A stretch of 64,000 nt of DNA from Bacillus sp. RAR_GA_16 (GCF_020165985.1 NZ_JAIUKZ010000008.1:1-64000), one strand, 5' to 3'; shown: positions 8,248 through 18,513, numbered from the stretch's first letter. Made by a program: numbers and translations. The notes: generated by a model from the sequence alone, not told the origin.

Positions 8248-9638
8248 ATGAAACTTGTATCTTTGCTTAGTACCTTCCTAGACGATGATCAAATTAGTGT
8301 AAATGCTACTGTGTTAGAGCAACACAGTAAAGACGAATCTTATCATACGCCACATGACCCAGACGTGGTTGTTTTTCCAAAAACGACAGCAGAAGTAAGT
8401 AAAATATTAAAGACAGCGAATGAAAATCGAATACCAATCATCCCCTTTGGTCTAGGTTCAAGCCTTGAAGGGCATGTGATTCCTTATCAAGGCGGAATCT
8501 CAATTGATTTTCAGTTAATGAATAAGGTTCTTGAAGTAAGACCAGAGGATTTCCTTGTTAGAGTCCAACCGGGCGTTACACGTTCCCAATTAAATAAAGA
8601 ATTAAAAAAACATGGCTTATTTTTCACTGTCGATTCCTGGTGCGGACGCAACACTTGGCGGCATGGCATCTACTAATGCAAGCGGAACCACTTCAGTGCG
8701 TTACGGGGTTATGAGAGATCAGGTTCGTGATATGGAAGTTGTCCTTGCTGATGGAAAAGTCATACATACCGGTAGCAACACGGCTAAGTCTTCATCAGGC
8801 TATCATCTAAATGGCCTTTTTGTTGGTTCAGAAGGCACGCTAGGAACCTTTACAGAGCTTACACTTAATGTTTATGGGATCCCTGAAGCCACTCTTGCAG
8901 GAAGGATTGTTTTCCCAACAATTGAGCAAGCGGTTTCAACCGTTACAAATATCCTTCATGCCGCGATACCAGTCGCAAGAATTGAACTGGTTGATGCTCG
9001 TTCCGTTCAACAAGTCAACAAAACAAATGAAACGAACTACATTGAAAAGCCAACTTTATTTATCGAGTTTCACGGGAATGAGGCTGGACTGAACCAAGAT
9101 GTAGCCTTTGCTAAAAGCATTGCGGAAGATAATGAGTGTGAAGAATTCATATTCGAACATGATACGAAGAAACGCGCTCTTTTATGGGAAGCTCGCCACA
9201 ACTTGGCATACTCGTTTAGTCATGGAATCTCCAGGCAAAAAAATGATGGTGACAGACGTCTGTGTTCCTATTTCAGAGCTTACTGGTGCGATAACGGACG
9301 CAAGAAAAGCGATCGAGACTTATGGGTTAGATGGCGCTCTGCTTGGTCATGTGGGGGATGGAAACTACCATGCTATCGTTATGATCAATCCTAATGATCC
9401 GATTGAGCTTGAGAAAGCGACAAAACTAAATCAACACCTTGTTCACTATGCGCTCGAGCGAGGAGGTACGTGTACGGGAGAGCATGGGGTAGGAACTGGA
9501 AAAGCACAATATCAGCTAAAAGAACACGGAGCTGCTCTAGATGTCATGTTAGCATTGAAGCAAACGCTTGACCCGAATGGGATTATGAACCCTGGTAAGA
9601 TTTTTGCTAGTGATAAAGAACAGTCCTCCATTATCTAA
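8248..9638 (+). pseudogene. FAD-linked 2-hydroxyacid oxidase (GlcD/D-lactate dehydrogenase type), frame broken twice
   Basis: Three overlapping frames spell one FAD_binding_4 plus FAD-oxidase C domain protein of 462 residues. Start ATG 8248 follows GGAGGA with seven bases spacing. Frame 1 carries VVVFPKTTAEVSKILK and PFGLGSSLEGH. Frame 2 has PGADATLGGMASTNASGT and LFVGSEGTLGTFTELTL. Frame 3 has TDVCVPISEL, GHVGDGNYHA and TGEHGVGTGK near the C-terminus. Removing one T from GATTC at 8632-8636 and one A from GAATC at 9225-9229 rebuilds a continuous protein (VDPGADAT and SHGSPGKK). The family oxidises D-lactate or glycolate-like 2-hydroxyacids to 2-ketoacids. The sigma-54 activator follows 20 bases later and may share the transcript. 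Confidence 0.88.
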
Positions 9639-9658
9639 TCATTTTTGAGGTGACCACT

Positions 9659-11293
9659 TTGGATTCATCGATTATTTCTCAACTGCCTTTTCCTGCTTTT
9701 ATTTCAAAAAAAGGAATCATTTTTTGCACGAATGACTCTTTTCGCTCTATTATTAAAGACTCTGAAGGAGAACCAATAGAGCTGGTTTTTGACAACTTAG
9801 AAGAACACGAAACATATACACTAGCACGTTTTAATGACAAACGAATATTGTTCCTGACAGAACAGGAGGACCCGTACGTTTATTATATTGGTACTGAAAA
9901 CAGTCATTTTTCTGATCTAGAAAAACAGGTGGCAGAACTTGAAAATCTCAACAGGGAATTGGATTCAATCATAGATAATTCTTATGACGGAATTTATATT
10001 ACTGACAACGAAGGGATTACTTTAAAAACCAATACAGCGATTGAACGACTTACTGGTATTCCAAAAGAATATTATATTGGTAAAAATGTGGATCGACTAG
10101 TTAATCGAGGCATACTTAGAGATTCAGTAACAAAAAAGGTGTTGAAACAACGCAAAACAGTTTCTGTCGTTCAGGACAATTTTGAAGGTAAAGAAACCTT
10201 GATTACCGGTAGCCCAATCTACAATAAAAAAGGTGACATTGAAAAGGTAATCACGAACATACGGGATATTTCTGAATTAAACAAACTTATCTCTGAATTA
10301 AATAGTGTCCAAAAGAAGAACGCAGAATACGCAAAAGAACTTGAACAGTTAAAAGGATATTCAAACTCAGGAATTATTATTGAGAGTGAAGCTATGAAAG
10401 AACTTTATGAAACTGCTTCAAGAATCGCAAATTTTGATGCAACTGTTCTTATCTTAGGGGAAACAGGCGTAGGAAAAGATGTTCTTGCTCGATTTATTTA
10501 TTCAAAAAGCAAGAGGGCTTCAAACGGTGATTTTATTAAAATAAATTGCGGCGCTATACCGCAAGAGCTTATTGAATCGGAACTCTTCGGTTATGAAGGC
10601 GGTGCTTTTACTGGAGCTAACCGCAATGGTAAACCTGGAATGTTTGAATTGGCCGATGATGGTGTTTTGTTCCTTGATGAAGTAGGCGAACTCCCACTAA
10701 AAACTCAAGTGAAATTACTTCAGGTTATTCAAGATAATACAATTCAGCGAGTAGGCGCCACAAAACATAAAAAGGTCAATGTGCGGATCATAGCTGCAAC
10801 CAATCGTAACCTCCTCCAAATGGTAACAAATCATGAATTCAGAGAGGATTTATTTTATCGCCTGAATGTCATTCCGTTCTCCATTCCACCATTAAGAGAG
10901 AGAAGAGATGATATTCTGCCACTAATCCAGTTCTTTCTTAATCGAACAAATATCAAGTATAACCTTGATAAGTACTTAAAAAGTGACCTTAAAAATTCTC
11001 TATATGAATTGAATTGGAAAGGGAACGTAAGAGAAATGGCTAATTTAATTGAACGAATAGTGTTAACTACATCCGAGCGAGCAATTTCTCATGACCACCT
11101 TCCGGCTGAATACAAAAAGAAAAGTTCAACTCCTCAGGTTCAAAGTCTTAAAGAAGCAGTCGAAAATACTGAACGAAGCGTATTGGAAGATGCTTACTTA
11201 AAATACAATAGTACATATGAAATTTCTCGTATTTTAAATACAAGCCAACCTACAATTGTCCGCAAACTAAAGAAATACCAAATCGGAACATAA
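9659..11293 (+). CDS. Sigma-54-dependent transcriptional activator with PAS sensor
   Basis: This enhancer-binding protein has 544 residues. A short N-terminal region is followed by a PAS domain at about 100-215 (SYDGIYITDNEGITLKTNTA), then a short coiled coil. The AAA+ domain at about 240-465 carries Walker A GETGVGKD, the sigma-54 contact loop GAFTGA, Walker B GVLFLDEVGEL, and the arginine-rich RREDILPL-like segment. A TyrR/Fis-type helix-turn-helix lies at the end (TYEISRILNTSQPTIVRKLKKY). GAGGTGA at 9647 suits the TTG at 9659 better than the GTG at 9650. The GAFTGA loop means it works with SigL. The obvious target is the -24/-12 promoter at 12616, with the PAS domain sensing the inducer. 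Confidence 0.93.
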   Translation: MDSSIISQLPFPAFISKKGIIFCTNDSFRSIIKDSEGEPIELVFDNLEEHETYTLARFNDKRILFLTEQEDPYVYYIGTENSHFSDLEKQVAELENLNRELDSIIDNSYDGIYITDNEGITLKTNTAIERLTGIPKEYYIGKNVDRLVNRGILRDSVTKKVLKQRKTVSVVQDNFEGKETLITGSPIYNKKGDIEKVITNIRDISELNKLISELNSVQKKNAEYAKELEQLKGYSNSGIIIESEAMKELYETASRIANFDATVLILGETGVGKDVLARFIYSKSKRASNGDFIKINCGAIPQELIESELFGYEGGAFTGANRNGKPGMFELADDGVLFLDEVGELPLKTQVKLLQVIQDNTIQRVGATKHKKVNVRIIAATNRNLLQMVTNHEFREDLFYRLNVIPFSIPPLRERRDDILPLIQFFLNRTNIKYNLDKYLKSDLKNSLYELNWKGNVREMANLIERIVLTTSERAISHDHLPAEYKKKSSTPQVQSLKEAVENTERSVLEDAYLKYNSTYEISRILNTSQPTIVRKLKKYQIGT

Positions 11294-11379
11294 TCCCAAC
11301 TTTCCTTGAATACTCGCCTATGGCGAGTTTTTTCTTTGGCATTAAACTTGCAGATAGAAAGGAAAAGGAGGTTAAAATA

Positions 11380-12319
11380 GTGAAAGTTGGTATTGCTGGA
11401 ACAGGAGCAGTGGGTGGATTTATTGGTGGTAAGCTAGCCCTTTCAAATCATGAGGTTGTTTTTTTATCCAGAGGAAAGAACTTACTCAGGATGCAAGAAA
11501 GAGGACTGAAAATTAGACACTCTAGAGAAGAAAAGATAATCCATAAGGAGTTTACACATTTAATGGATACATTTGACGACGTTGAATCTCATCATACTAA
11601 GTGTCAAATCAAACGATACAATTACTATGGCCAGACAGTTGCGACAAAGTGTCTCACCTGATACTCCCATTCTACTTATGCAAAACGGAGTAAGTAATGA
11701 AGAAATTGCAATGGAGTACCTTAATAAATCTTGCTTATATACAGCTGCAGTATATTTAACAGCCAGGATGACTGAACCAGGGATTATTGAGACGTCAGGT
11801 AAACCAAGATTAACTATTGGATCATTAGACTCTGGAAATAAAGAAAAAGCAAAGTTTCTCACTCATTTGTTTAATGAAGCAGGTATTCAATCAAAAACGT
11901 CATCAAATATTATGAGGGCTAAATGGAAAAAGCTATTATGGAATGTAACATTTAATCCACTTTCTGCGTACGCAGGTGTCACAGTAGGACAAATTATCGA
12001 TCATCCAAAACTGCGTGAAACAGCTGAGAGAGCTTTAGTAGAAGGGATGCAAATAGCGAGCTATAAAGGTTTCATATTTCAGGATGAGCTGATCTATCAA
12101 ATTTTCAAAGGAGCAAGAAAAGCAGATACTCATTATACAAGCATGCTTCAAGATCGAGTAAACGGAAAACAACTCGAGATTGAAGCGATATGCGGGTACT
12201 TTTTGAAAGAAGCGACAAAGCTAGGTGTTTCAATACCAGTTATTCAATCACTTTATCAAAATTTAGCAGCATTGGAGAAGGAAACTTCCCCTAAAAATCC
12301 ACTTCATATTGAGAACTGA
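11380..12319 (+). pseudogene. PanE/ApbA-family 2-ketoacid reductase, frame broken by one extra base
   Basis: The start is GTG 11380 behind AAAGGAGG. The first frame shows the Rossmann motif GIAGTGAVGGFIGGKLA. The second begins in LIILSVKSNDT and runs through the ApbA C-domain (RAKWKKLLWNVTFNPLSAYAGVT, then ADTHYTSMLQD) to TGA 12319. Dropping one A from GAATC at 11584-11588 restores GATC and joins the halves as VDLIILSVKSND, giving 312 residues, normal for the family. Ketopantoate reductases use NADPH, but many Bacillus paralogues reduce other 2-ketoacids. Its place between the regulator and the acyl-CoA operon suggests a catabolic rather than pantothenate role. Confidence 0.85.
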
Positions 12320-12615
12320 TTCATTTTTGAATCTAGGCATGATTAAATTATTTAACCGTTGCTTTTTTATTGGTAGCTATTTGATTTATTACTCCTTTCG
12401 ATGGTTAATATCGAAAATTAACCAGGAGCATTATCAATAGTCATAGCACTCATCGTTTGTATTGCACATAGTTTTTACCAAAAATAATCAAATGTGATAC
12501 AAAAGTGAATGATTAATTCATTTTTGTATCACATTTTTTGATTTTTTCTAAGCGTTTTTATTATTGGATTGAATGTAATGGGCTAAATAAGTTGTTTTTT
12601 AGGCTTTTATTAAAG
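12320..12615. promoter_or_regulatory. Intergenic regulatory region upstream of the sigma-54 promoter
   Basis: This stretch has no gene and is AT-rich. It holds a small inverted repeat (GGTTAAT at 12403-12409 with ATTAACC at 12417-12423) and the long inverted repeat at 12491-12537, listed separately. Long leaders of this kind are typical before sigma-54 promoters, where the activator binds upstream and DNA looping brings it to the polymerase. Confidence 0.6.
12491..12537. promoter_or_regulatory. Inverted repeat, candidate upstream activating sequence for the sigma-54 activator
   Basis: AAATGTGATACAAAA (12491-12505) is mirrored exactly by TTTTGTATCACATTT (12523-12537). The inner GTGAAT/ATTCAT bases extend the symmetry. 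The centre is about 100 bases upstream of the -24 element, the usual distance for an enhancer of an AAA+ activator. Because T runs follow, it might instead act as a terminator for the PanE-like gene. Confidence 0.5.
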
Positions 12616-12632
12616 TGGCATAAAACTTGCAA
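12616..12632 (+). promoter_or_regulatory. Sigma-54 (-24/-12) promoter of the acyl-CoA operon
   Basis: TGGCATA, four bases, then TTGCAA matches the SigL consensus TGGCACG-N4-TTGCW. The invariant GG (12617-12618) and GC (12629-12630) are ten bases apart, as required. The start codon of the first gene is 37 bases downstream. Confidence 0.85.
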
Positions 12633-12668
12633 TCTAATAAAAGTAACCAAAGTAAGGGGGAACTAATT

Positions 12669-13817
12669 ATGACAGCAACCATTACGAGTGAACTACAACA
12701 GATGAAAACGATGATTCGAAACTTTGTTGAGAATGAGATTGAACCATATGCTCAGCGAATTGAAGAAGAGGATGCGATACCAGAGCATTTAATTGAAAAA
12801 GCAAAAGAACTTGGTCTCTTTGGAATGAGTATCCCAGAGGAATATGGAGGAATTGGATTAAATACAGAAGGAAAAGCTGTCGTATTAGAACAATTAGGAC
12901 GTACACATAACGGCTACGTGTCTTTAATAAGTGCTCATACCGGAATTGGTAGTACTGGACTAGTGAAATTGGCTTCTGATTCTCTTAAACAAAAGTACTT
13001 ACCTGATATGGCTGCAGGAATCAAAATCGCTGCTTTTGCTTTATCTGAACCAGGGGCCGGATCAGACGCAACGAATTTATCAACCAGCGCAGTAAAAAAT
13101 GGTGATAAATGGATCATCAATGGTATGAAACATTTTATTACAAACGGCCCTGTTGCAGATGTCTTTACAGTCATTGCATCTACGGATAAATCAAAAGGAG
13201 CGAAAGGTGGCATTACCGCATTCTTAGTAGAAAAGAATTTCCCAGGACTTATTATAGGGAAACGCGATAAAAAGATGGGGTTAAAAGGATCGTATACTTG
13301 CCAGATTATTTTTGAAGATTGTGAAGTACCCGAAGAAAATGTGATTGGTGAAGTTGGAATGGGATACATATCCGCCCTGAAAATTCTTGGTGAGGGACGA
13401 ATTGGACTAGCTGCCCGAGCGGTGGGTTCCTGTGACAAATTAATTGAGATGTCTGCAAGGTACTCGAAAGAACGTATTCAATTCGGAAAACCAATAGCTT
13501 CCAATCAAGCGATTCAGTGGATGCTTGCTGACATGGCAACAGAAACAGAAGCGGCTAGAGCACTAACGACTATGGCAGCTAAGAAAGTTGATGAAGGAAA
13601 GAAAGTGATTAAAGAAGCATCAATGGCAAAACTATATGCTTCGGAAGTATTCAATCGCGTTGCGGATAAGGCTGTTCAGATTCATGGAGGGATGGGTTAT
13701 GTCTCTGATTATCCAGTAGAACGCTTTTACAGAGATGCACGAATTACAAAGATTTATGAAGGAACAAGTGAAATTCAGCGCATGATTATTTCTAGACATA
13801 TTTTAGATGAGTATTAA
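12669..13817 (+). CDS. Short/branched-chain acyl-CoA dehydrogenase
   Basis: This is a 382-residue ACAD and the first gene of the sigma-54 operon. It shows FALSEPGAGSDATNLSTSA for FAD and substrate, IHGGMGYVSDYPVERFYRDA, and KIYEGTSEIQR with the catalytic Glu at residue 364, as in SCAD-type enzymes. ATG 12669 follows AAGGGGG. An upstream TTG at 12627 lies inside the promoter and cannot be the start. It resembles the other dehydrogenase of this operon (21486) strongly, so the two probably act on different chain lengths or substituents of the same degradation path. Confidence 0.94.
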   Translation: MTATITSELQQMKTMIRNFVENEIEPYAQRIEEEDAIPEHLIEKAKELGLFGMSIPEEYGGIGLNTEGKAVVLEQLGRTHNGYVSLISAHTGIGSTGLVKLASDSLKQKYLPDMAAGIKIAAFALSEPGAGSDATNLSTSAVKNGDKWIINGMKHFITNGPVADVFTVIASTDKSKGAKGGITAFLVEKNFPGLIIGKRDKKMGLKGSYTCQIIFEDCEVPEENVIGEVGMGYISALKILGEGRIGLAARAVGSCDKLIEMSARYSKERIQFGKPIASNQAIQWMLADMATETEAARALTTMAAKKVDEGKKVIKEASMAKLYASEVFNRVADKAVQIHGGMGYVSDYPVERFYRDARITKIYEGTSEIQRMIISRHILDEY

Positions 13818-13868
13818 TCCATTGATTTACTAGATTGATGGATACAGAGAAGGAAGGAGCTGGATTGT

Positions 13869-15836
13869 TTGAGTCAAAGTTATTCTGAAAATAATGTTCA
13901 GAAAATTGATACGACTATCAAAGATAAACCAGCCTATATCGAAGAAATTTGGTCAACGAGAAAAAATAATTGGAATGTAACTAGAATTCTTGCTGTTTTA
14001 ACATCTGCTTTAGCGATAGGCTTATCCCTGTTTCATATATATACAGCTGGTTTTGGAACACTTTCCTCCTGGCAACAGAGAAGTATCCACGTTGTCTGGG
14101 CACTATTGTTAATCTTTCTTATCTTTCCATTTCGAAAAGGAAAGAAGTTTGGTCCTATTGATCTGCTATTTGTATTCGTAACAATAGTAGAGACTGGGTT
14201 TATCCTTTTTCAAGGTGATGCTATTCAGAGTAGACAAGGCAATCCAAATATAACCGATATCATTCTCGGGAGTGTCTTCATAGGATTGGTACTTGAAGCA
14301 ACACGTAGGACTAATGGCTTTCTCATGTCTTGTATTGGTTTGTTTTTTATAACTTACATCTTCTTAGGCCCGTATTTTCCCGGTGCGCTAGCTCACCCTG
14401 GTGTAAGGTACGGAAAAATGGTCGATCAGATGTTTAATGGCACACTAGGCATTTTTAGTGCTCCGATCTATATTAGTTCAACCGTTTTAATCTTATTTGT
14501 GATTTTTGGAGCGTTTTTAATGAGATCTGGAGGAGGGCAATTTTTTACAAATTTTGCTTTCGGCGCACTCGGTAATCGAGCAGGAGGGCCAGCGTTGTCA
14601 GCAGTAGGAGCAAGTGCAATGGTTGCGACCATTACTGGAAATGGAGCAGCGAATGCAGCTGTAACAGGCTCTTTCACAATTCCTTTAATGAAAAAACTTG
14701 GATATAGTAAACGATTCGCTGCAGCAGTTGAAGCAGTTGCTTCGCAAGGTGGACAAATTATGCCACCCATTATGGGTGCATCTGTTTTCATCATGGCTGA
14801 GACGACGGGTATCCCTTATATAACGCTCGCATTATATGCTTTGATTCCCGCAATTATCTACTTCCTAATTGCAGGATTTATCGTCTATTATCATGCGAAA
14901 CGTTTACAGATGGAAGGAATTCCGAAAGAACAGCTTCCTGATCCCAAAAGGGTACTTCTAACACAAGGCTATCTATTTCTTCCGATTCTGATGATTATTT
15001 ATTTAATGATCGATGGATTTAGCCCTATGAAAGCAGGTTTTTACGGAATCATCGCCACGATTCTTTTAAGCTGGATTAGAAAAGCAACTCGAATGAATGG
15101 ATTGGATATTCTCGCTTCCCTAGAGAATGGGGCTAGAAGTGCACTAGCCGTTATTTCTGCCTGTGCGACTGCCGGTATTATTGTTGGTGCAGTATCGCTT
15201 ACTGGGCTTGGTCTTACGTTCTCGAGATTTATGATTGATACTGCTGGAGGACATTTATTCCTGCTCCTCATTATGTTAGCAATCGCTTCGATCATCCTAG
15301 GTATGGGAATGCCAACCGTTTCAGCATACGTTATCCTTGCGGTTTTAGGAGTTCCTGCGCTAGTTGAGATGAATGTTAACGTTGTAGCTGCCCATATGTT
15401 TGTATTTTATTTTGGTGTGATGTCAGGACTTACACCTCCAGTTGCCATAACCGCTTACACGACGGCAGGAATTGCTGGATCTAATCCATCTTCCACTGCA
15501 CTTTATGCGATTCGTATTGCTCTAGGCGGATTTTTTGTTCCATTTGTGTTTGTCTATAATCCCGAGTTGTTACTACAAGGTGGTGATATTCCTACCATTA
15601 TAACTGCACTAATTTCTGCTGCTGTAAGCTGTGTCCTTTTTGCAGGTGCAGTCGAAGGTTATTGGTTTGGACATATTACTCCATTGAAAAGAACGATTTT
15701 ATTTATCAGCGCAATTTTACTTGTTATGCCTGGTTTAATCGGAGATCTAATTGGACTTACCCTTGTCGTGTTCATGTTTATTTGGCAACGTCCTCAGCGT
15801 GTCAGTAAAAGTTCACCACAAGAAATAAGTGGATAA
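13869..15836 (+). CDS. TRAP transporter fused permease (4TM+12TM)
   Basis: The 655-residue membrane protein joins the small and large TRAP permease parts in one chain, as in TAXI-type systems. Many hydrophobic segments are visible. The large-domain signature is GGGQFFTNFAFGALGNRAGG, then TGNGAANAAVTGSFTIPLMK and SQGGQIMPPIMGA. GMGMPTVSAYVILA and MSGLTPPVAITAYTTAGIAG lie in the second half. TTG 13869 is the start, with GGAAGGAG ten bases upstream. It pairs with the binding lipoprotein just downstream to import a carboxylate driven by an ion gradient. Confidence 0.93.
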   Translation: MSQSYSENNVQKIDTTIKDKPAYIEEIWSTRKNNWNVTRILAVLTSALAIGLSLFHIYTAGFGTLSSWQQRSIHVVWALLLIFLIFPFRKGKKFGPIDLLFVFVTIVETGFILFQGDAIQSRQGNPNITDIILGSVFIGLVLEATRRTNGFLMSCIGLFFITYIFLGPYFPGALAHPGVRYGKMVDQMFNGTLGIFSAPIYISSTVLILFVIFGAFLMRSGGGQFFTNFAFGALGNRAGGPALSAVGASAMVATITGNGAANAAVTGSFTIPLMKKLGYSKRFAAAVEAVASQGGQIMPPIMGASVFIMAETTGIPYITLALYALIPAIIYFLIAGFIVYYHAKRLQMEGIPKEQLPDPKRVLLTQGYLFLPILMIIYLMIDGFSPMKAGFYGIIATILLSWIRKATRMNGLDILASLENGARSALAVISACATAGIIVGAVSLTGLGLTFSRFMIDTAGGHLFLLLIMLAIASIILGMGMPTVSAYVILAVLGVPALVEMNVNVVAAHMFVFYFGVMSGLTPPVAITAYTTAGIAGSNPSSTALYAIRIALGGFFVPFVFVYNPELLLQGGDIPTIITALISAAVSCVLFAGAVEGYWFGHITPLKRTILFISAILLVMPGLIGDLIGLTLVVFMFIWQRPQRVSKSSPQEISG

Positions 15837-15849
15837 AAGGAGGATTTCA

Positions 15850-16851
15850 ATGCGCAAATCATTAATTAGTTTATTGGTAACGCTTACAATGATCATTATA
15901 ACGGGTTGTGGAAATAGTGCTTCGAGTAATGGCGAAGGTCTTGAGGCACCTGATAAGTTCTTAAAGGTCGGTTCAGGACCTATGGGGTCGGGTTGGTATC
16001 CCATTACGACTGCATTGTCAGAACTCTATATGGATCAATTTTCAGGACTCAATGTTTCGCAGATTGAAGGTGGAAGTACATCGAATCTTAAATCACTTCA
16101 AGTAGGCGATATTCAGTTTGGCATTCACTATACTTCTGATTTTGCAGATGCAGTTAAAGGAACTGGAAGCTTTGATAAAAAGTTAGATCAGGTAGCAGGA
16201 CTTACTTCTCTCTATCCTGTTTATCAAACAATTGCGACTCTAGCCGATAATGAAGACATTAATAAAGTCGAAGATATAGTCGACAAGCATATCTTCCTGG
16301 GACCAAAAGGCGGGGGAGGACCCGTGGCTTTCTGGAGAATGATGGAGGAATACGATATTGATGAAGGTTCGATAGAGGACGCTGGCGGAAAAATTTCATA
16401 TGGGAATTATTCGGATGGTGCATCTATGTTAAAAGATGGCATTGTAGATGTCTTTGTCGGTGGTGGTGCACCGCAAGTGACGTCTCTTCAAGAAATCGAG
16501 GTCACAAAACCGATTAAGGTTATTCCCATTGAGGAAGGAAAACTCAAACAAATTAGCGACAAAGGATTGGGGATTTCTCATGATATCCTCCCAGGAGGTA
16601 CGTATAAAGGACTGGAAGAAGAGATTCCAACCTACACATTGGTAGCCATGTTCAGTGTCCGATCAGACCTACCTGAAGATTATGTCTATAACCTAACAAA
16701 AGTATTCTGGGAAAACCAGGAACCATTTGAGGAACAAATTCCACAAAGAGCTAAAAACTTCACTTTGGAAACTGCTTTAGATGGAATCGATCCAGATACG
16801 CTTCATCCAGGAGCAAAAAAATATTATGAAGAAGAAGGGATTATTAAATAA
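15850..16851 (+). CDS. TAXI-family TRAP solute-binding lipoprotein
   Basis: The 333-residue lipoprotein starts at ATG 15850 after AAAGGAGGA. A signal peptide ends in the lipobox ITGC. The mature part is of the TAXI type: VGSGPMGSGWYPITTALSE, then IEGGSTSNLKSLQVGDIQFG, GGGGPVAFWRM, and the late LHPGAKKYYEE. It should capture the substrate outside the membrane and deliver it to the fused permease encoded 13 bases upstream. The natural ligands of TAXI proteins are poorly known but are mostly carboxylates such as glutamate or short acids. Confidence 0.93.
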   Translation: MRKSLISLLVTLTMIIITGCGNSASSNGEGLEAPDKFLKVGSGPMGSGWYPITTALSELYMDQFSGLNVSQIEGGSTSNLKSLQVGDIQFGIHYTSDFADAVKGTGSFDKKLDQVAGLTSLYPVYQTIATLADNEDINKVEDIVDKHIFLGPKGGGGPVAFWRMMEEYDIDEGSIEDAGGKISYGNYSDGASMLKDGIVDVFVGGGAPQVTSLQEIEVTKPIKVIPIEEGKLKQISDKGLGISHDILPGGTYKGLEEEIPTYTLVAMFSVRSDLPEDYVYNLTKVFWENQEPFEEQIPQRAKNFTLETALDGIDPDTLHPGAKKYYEEEGIIK

Positions 16852-16881
16852 AAATAATTAGAGAAATTCTCAAAGGTGGGA

Positions 16882-18513
16882 ATGGCATTGGATAAACTTA
16901 TCGATCGACCTTGGTACCGATTTTACCCGGAAGTCATGAACAATTCTCCATCACTACCGGAATGTTCAGTCTATCAGTTGCTTCACGATAGCGAAAAGAA
17001 ATACGGACACAAGCCAGCGATTCGTTTTCAAGATCAACGAATCTCATATCGTGAATTGAAGAAGAAAGTCGATCAGCTAGCCTCATCCTGGCATGAGATG
17101 GGAATAAAAAAAGCGGAACGAATCGGCTTGATGTTATCGAATCAGCCAATGTATGTCTATGCCTATTATGCCGCTCAGAAGTTAGGAGCCACGGTGGTAC
17201 AGATGAATCCGATGTATATGCCCAGGGAAATTGAAGAGATATCACACGAGGTAGGTCTCTCTTACCTCGTGACAGAGAGTAAGTACATGGAGAAACTTGA
17301 AATTGTGATGAAATCTTACTCTTTTAATCAGTTATTTCTTACAGATCAGAATTGTTCCGTTTTATCACCAAATATTCACTTCATTGAACGACTTCTTGAA
17401 AAAAAAGGACCTGCTCAGGAAGCCGTTCCAATACAAGCGAGAGATGATATTGCCGTCATCCAGTTTACTGGTGGGACAACCGGAAAAATGAAAGGCGCTA
17501 TGCTAACACATTATAATCTTGTTTCAAATGTGATTCAGAGTTATTTGATGTATGGAAGTGAGATGAAGCTCGGAGATGAAGTCACACTGACGGCAACCCC
17601 TCTTTATCACGTTTACGCCATGACAAGCGGAATGAATCTAAGTATTTATATAGGGGCAACCAATATTATCGTACCTAAGTTCGAAGTAAACGACGTGTTA
17701 CGAATCATTAAAGAAGACCAGCCCACCTTTTTTCCAGGTGTCCCAACGATGTACAACGCTTTTGTCAATCACCCTGATGTAAATGAATACGGACTGAATT
17801 GCTTTAAATTTTGTTCCAGCGGTTCCGCTCCACTTCCGATCGAAGTAATCAATCGTTTTGAAGAAATAACTGGCGCAATCATAGGAGAGGGATTTGGCAT
17901 GTCAGAAACATCCCCTTCTACACATCGTAATCCTCCATTTGGTGAAAGAAAGATTGGTAGTATTGGAATCCCTTTTCCAGGAACAGATTGTCAAATCGTT
18001 GATGAAGAAACAAATGAGCTTCCTCCAGGTAGTGTTGGAGAACTCGCCATTAAAGGACCTCAGGTAATGAAAGGTTACTGGAACAAACCAGAAGAAACAA
18101 GTAAGAGCTTAAAAAACGGATGGCTACTCACTGGCGATCTGGCAACGATGGATAAGGATGGTTACTTTTATATCGTCGGTCGGAAAAAAGAAATGATTAT
18201 TACAGGTGGATTTAATGTCTATCCACAGGAAATTGAGAGTGTTCTTTATGAGCATCCTTCAGTGAAAGAAGCCGCTGTGATTGGAATTCCTCATGAATAC
18301 AGTGGAGAAAGAGTGAAAGCTTTCGTTGTGATAAAAGACAGTTCTATTTCTGAAGAAAAGCTTATTGCCTATTGTTATGAGCATTTAACAAGATACAAAG
18401 TACCTAAGGAAATTGAGATAAGAGATTCATTGCCTAGGAATACAGTTGGTAAGTTACTTAAACGGCTTCTAATTAAGGAAGAAACGATCGAAACAGGGAG
18501 GTCACGTATATGA
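16882..18513 (+). CDS. Acyl-CoA synthetase (AMP-forming)
   Basis: This 543-residue ligase activates the imported acid to its CoA thioester with ATP. The adenylation motifs are in order: IQFTGGTTGKMKGAML (phosphate loop, about 190), GFGMSETSP, GWLLTGDLATMDKDGYFYIVGR, and the C-terminal PRNTVGKLLKR with the catalytic Lys. Start choice is open: AAAGG lies five bases before ATG 16882, and a TTG at 16888 would also suit AAAGGTGGG. The next gene overlaps its stop by four bases. It links transporter and beta-oxidation genes. Confidence 0.93.
   Translation: MALDKLIDRPWYRFYPEVMNNSPSLPECSVYQLLHDSEKKYGHKPAIRFQDQRISYRELKKKVDQLASSWHEMGIKKAERIGLMLSNQPMYVYAYYAAQKLGATVVQMNPMYMPREIEEISHEVGLSYLVTESKYMEKLEIVMKSYSFNQLFLTDQNCSVLSPNIHFIERLLEKKGPAQEAVPIQARDDIAVIQFTGGTTGKMKGAMLTHYNLVSNVIQSYLMYGSEMKLGDEVTLTATPLYHVYAMTSGMNLSIYIGATNIIVPKFEVNDVLRIIKEDQPTFFPGVPTMYNAFVNHPDVNEYGLNCFKFCSSGSAPLPIEVINRFEEITGAIIGEGFGMSETSPSTHRNPPFGERKIGSIGIPFPGTDCQIVDEETNELPPGSVGELAIKGPQVMKGYWNKPEETSKSLKNGWLLTGDLATMDKDGYFYIVGRKKEMIITGGFNVYPQEIESVLYEHPSVKEAAVIGIPHEYSGERVKAFVVIKDSSISEEKLIAYCYEHLTRYKVPKEIEIRDSLPRNTVGKLLKRLLIKEETIETGRSRI

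Noticed and set aside
12935-13438. Open frame of 167 residues on the - strand within the acyl-CoA dehydrogenase
   Set aside because: It is antisense to a conserved dehydrogenase in the usual mirrored frame and has no start signal.
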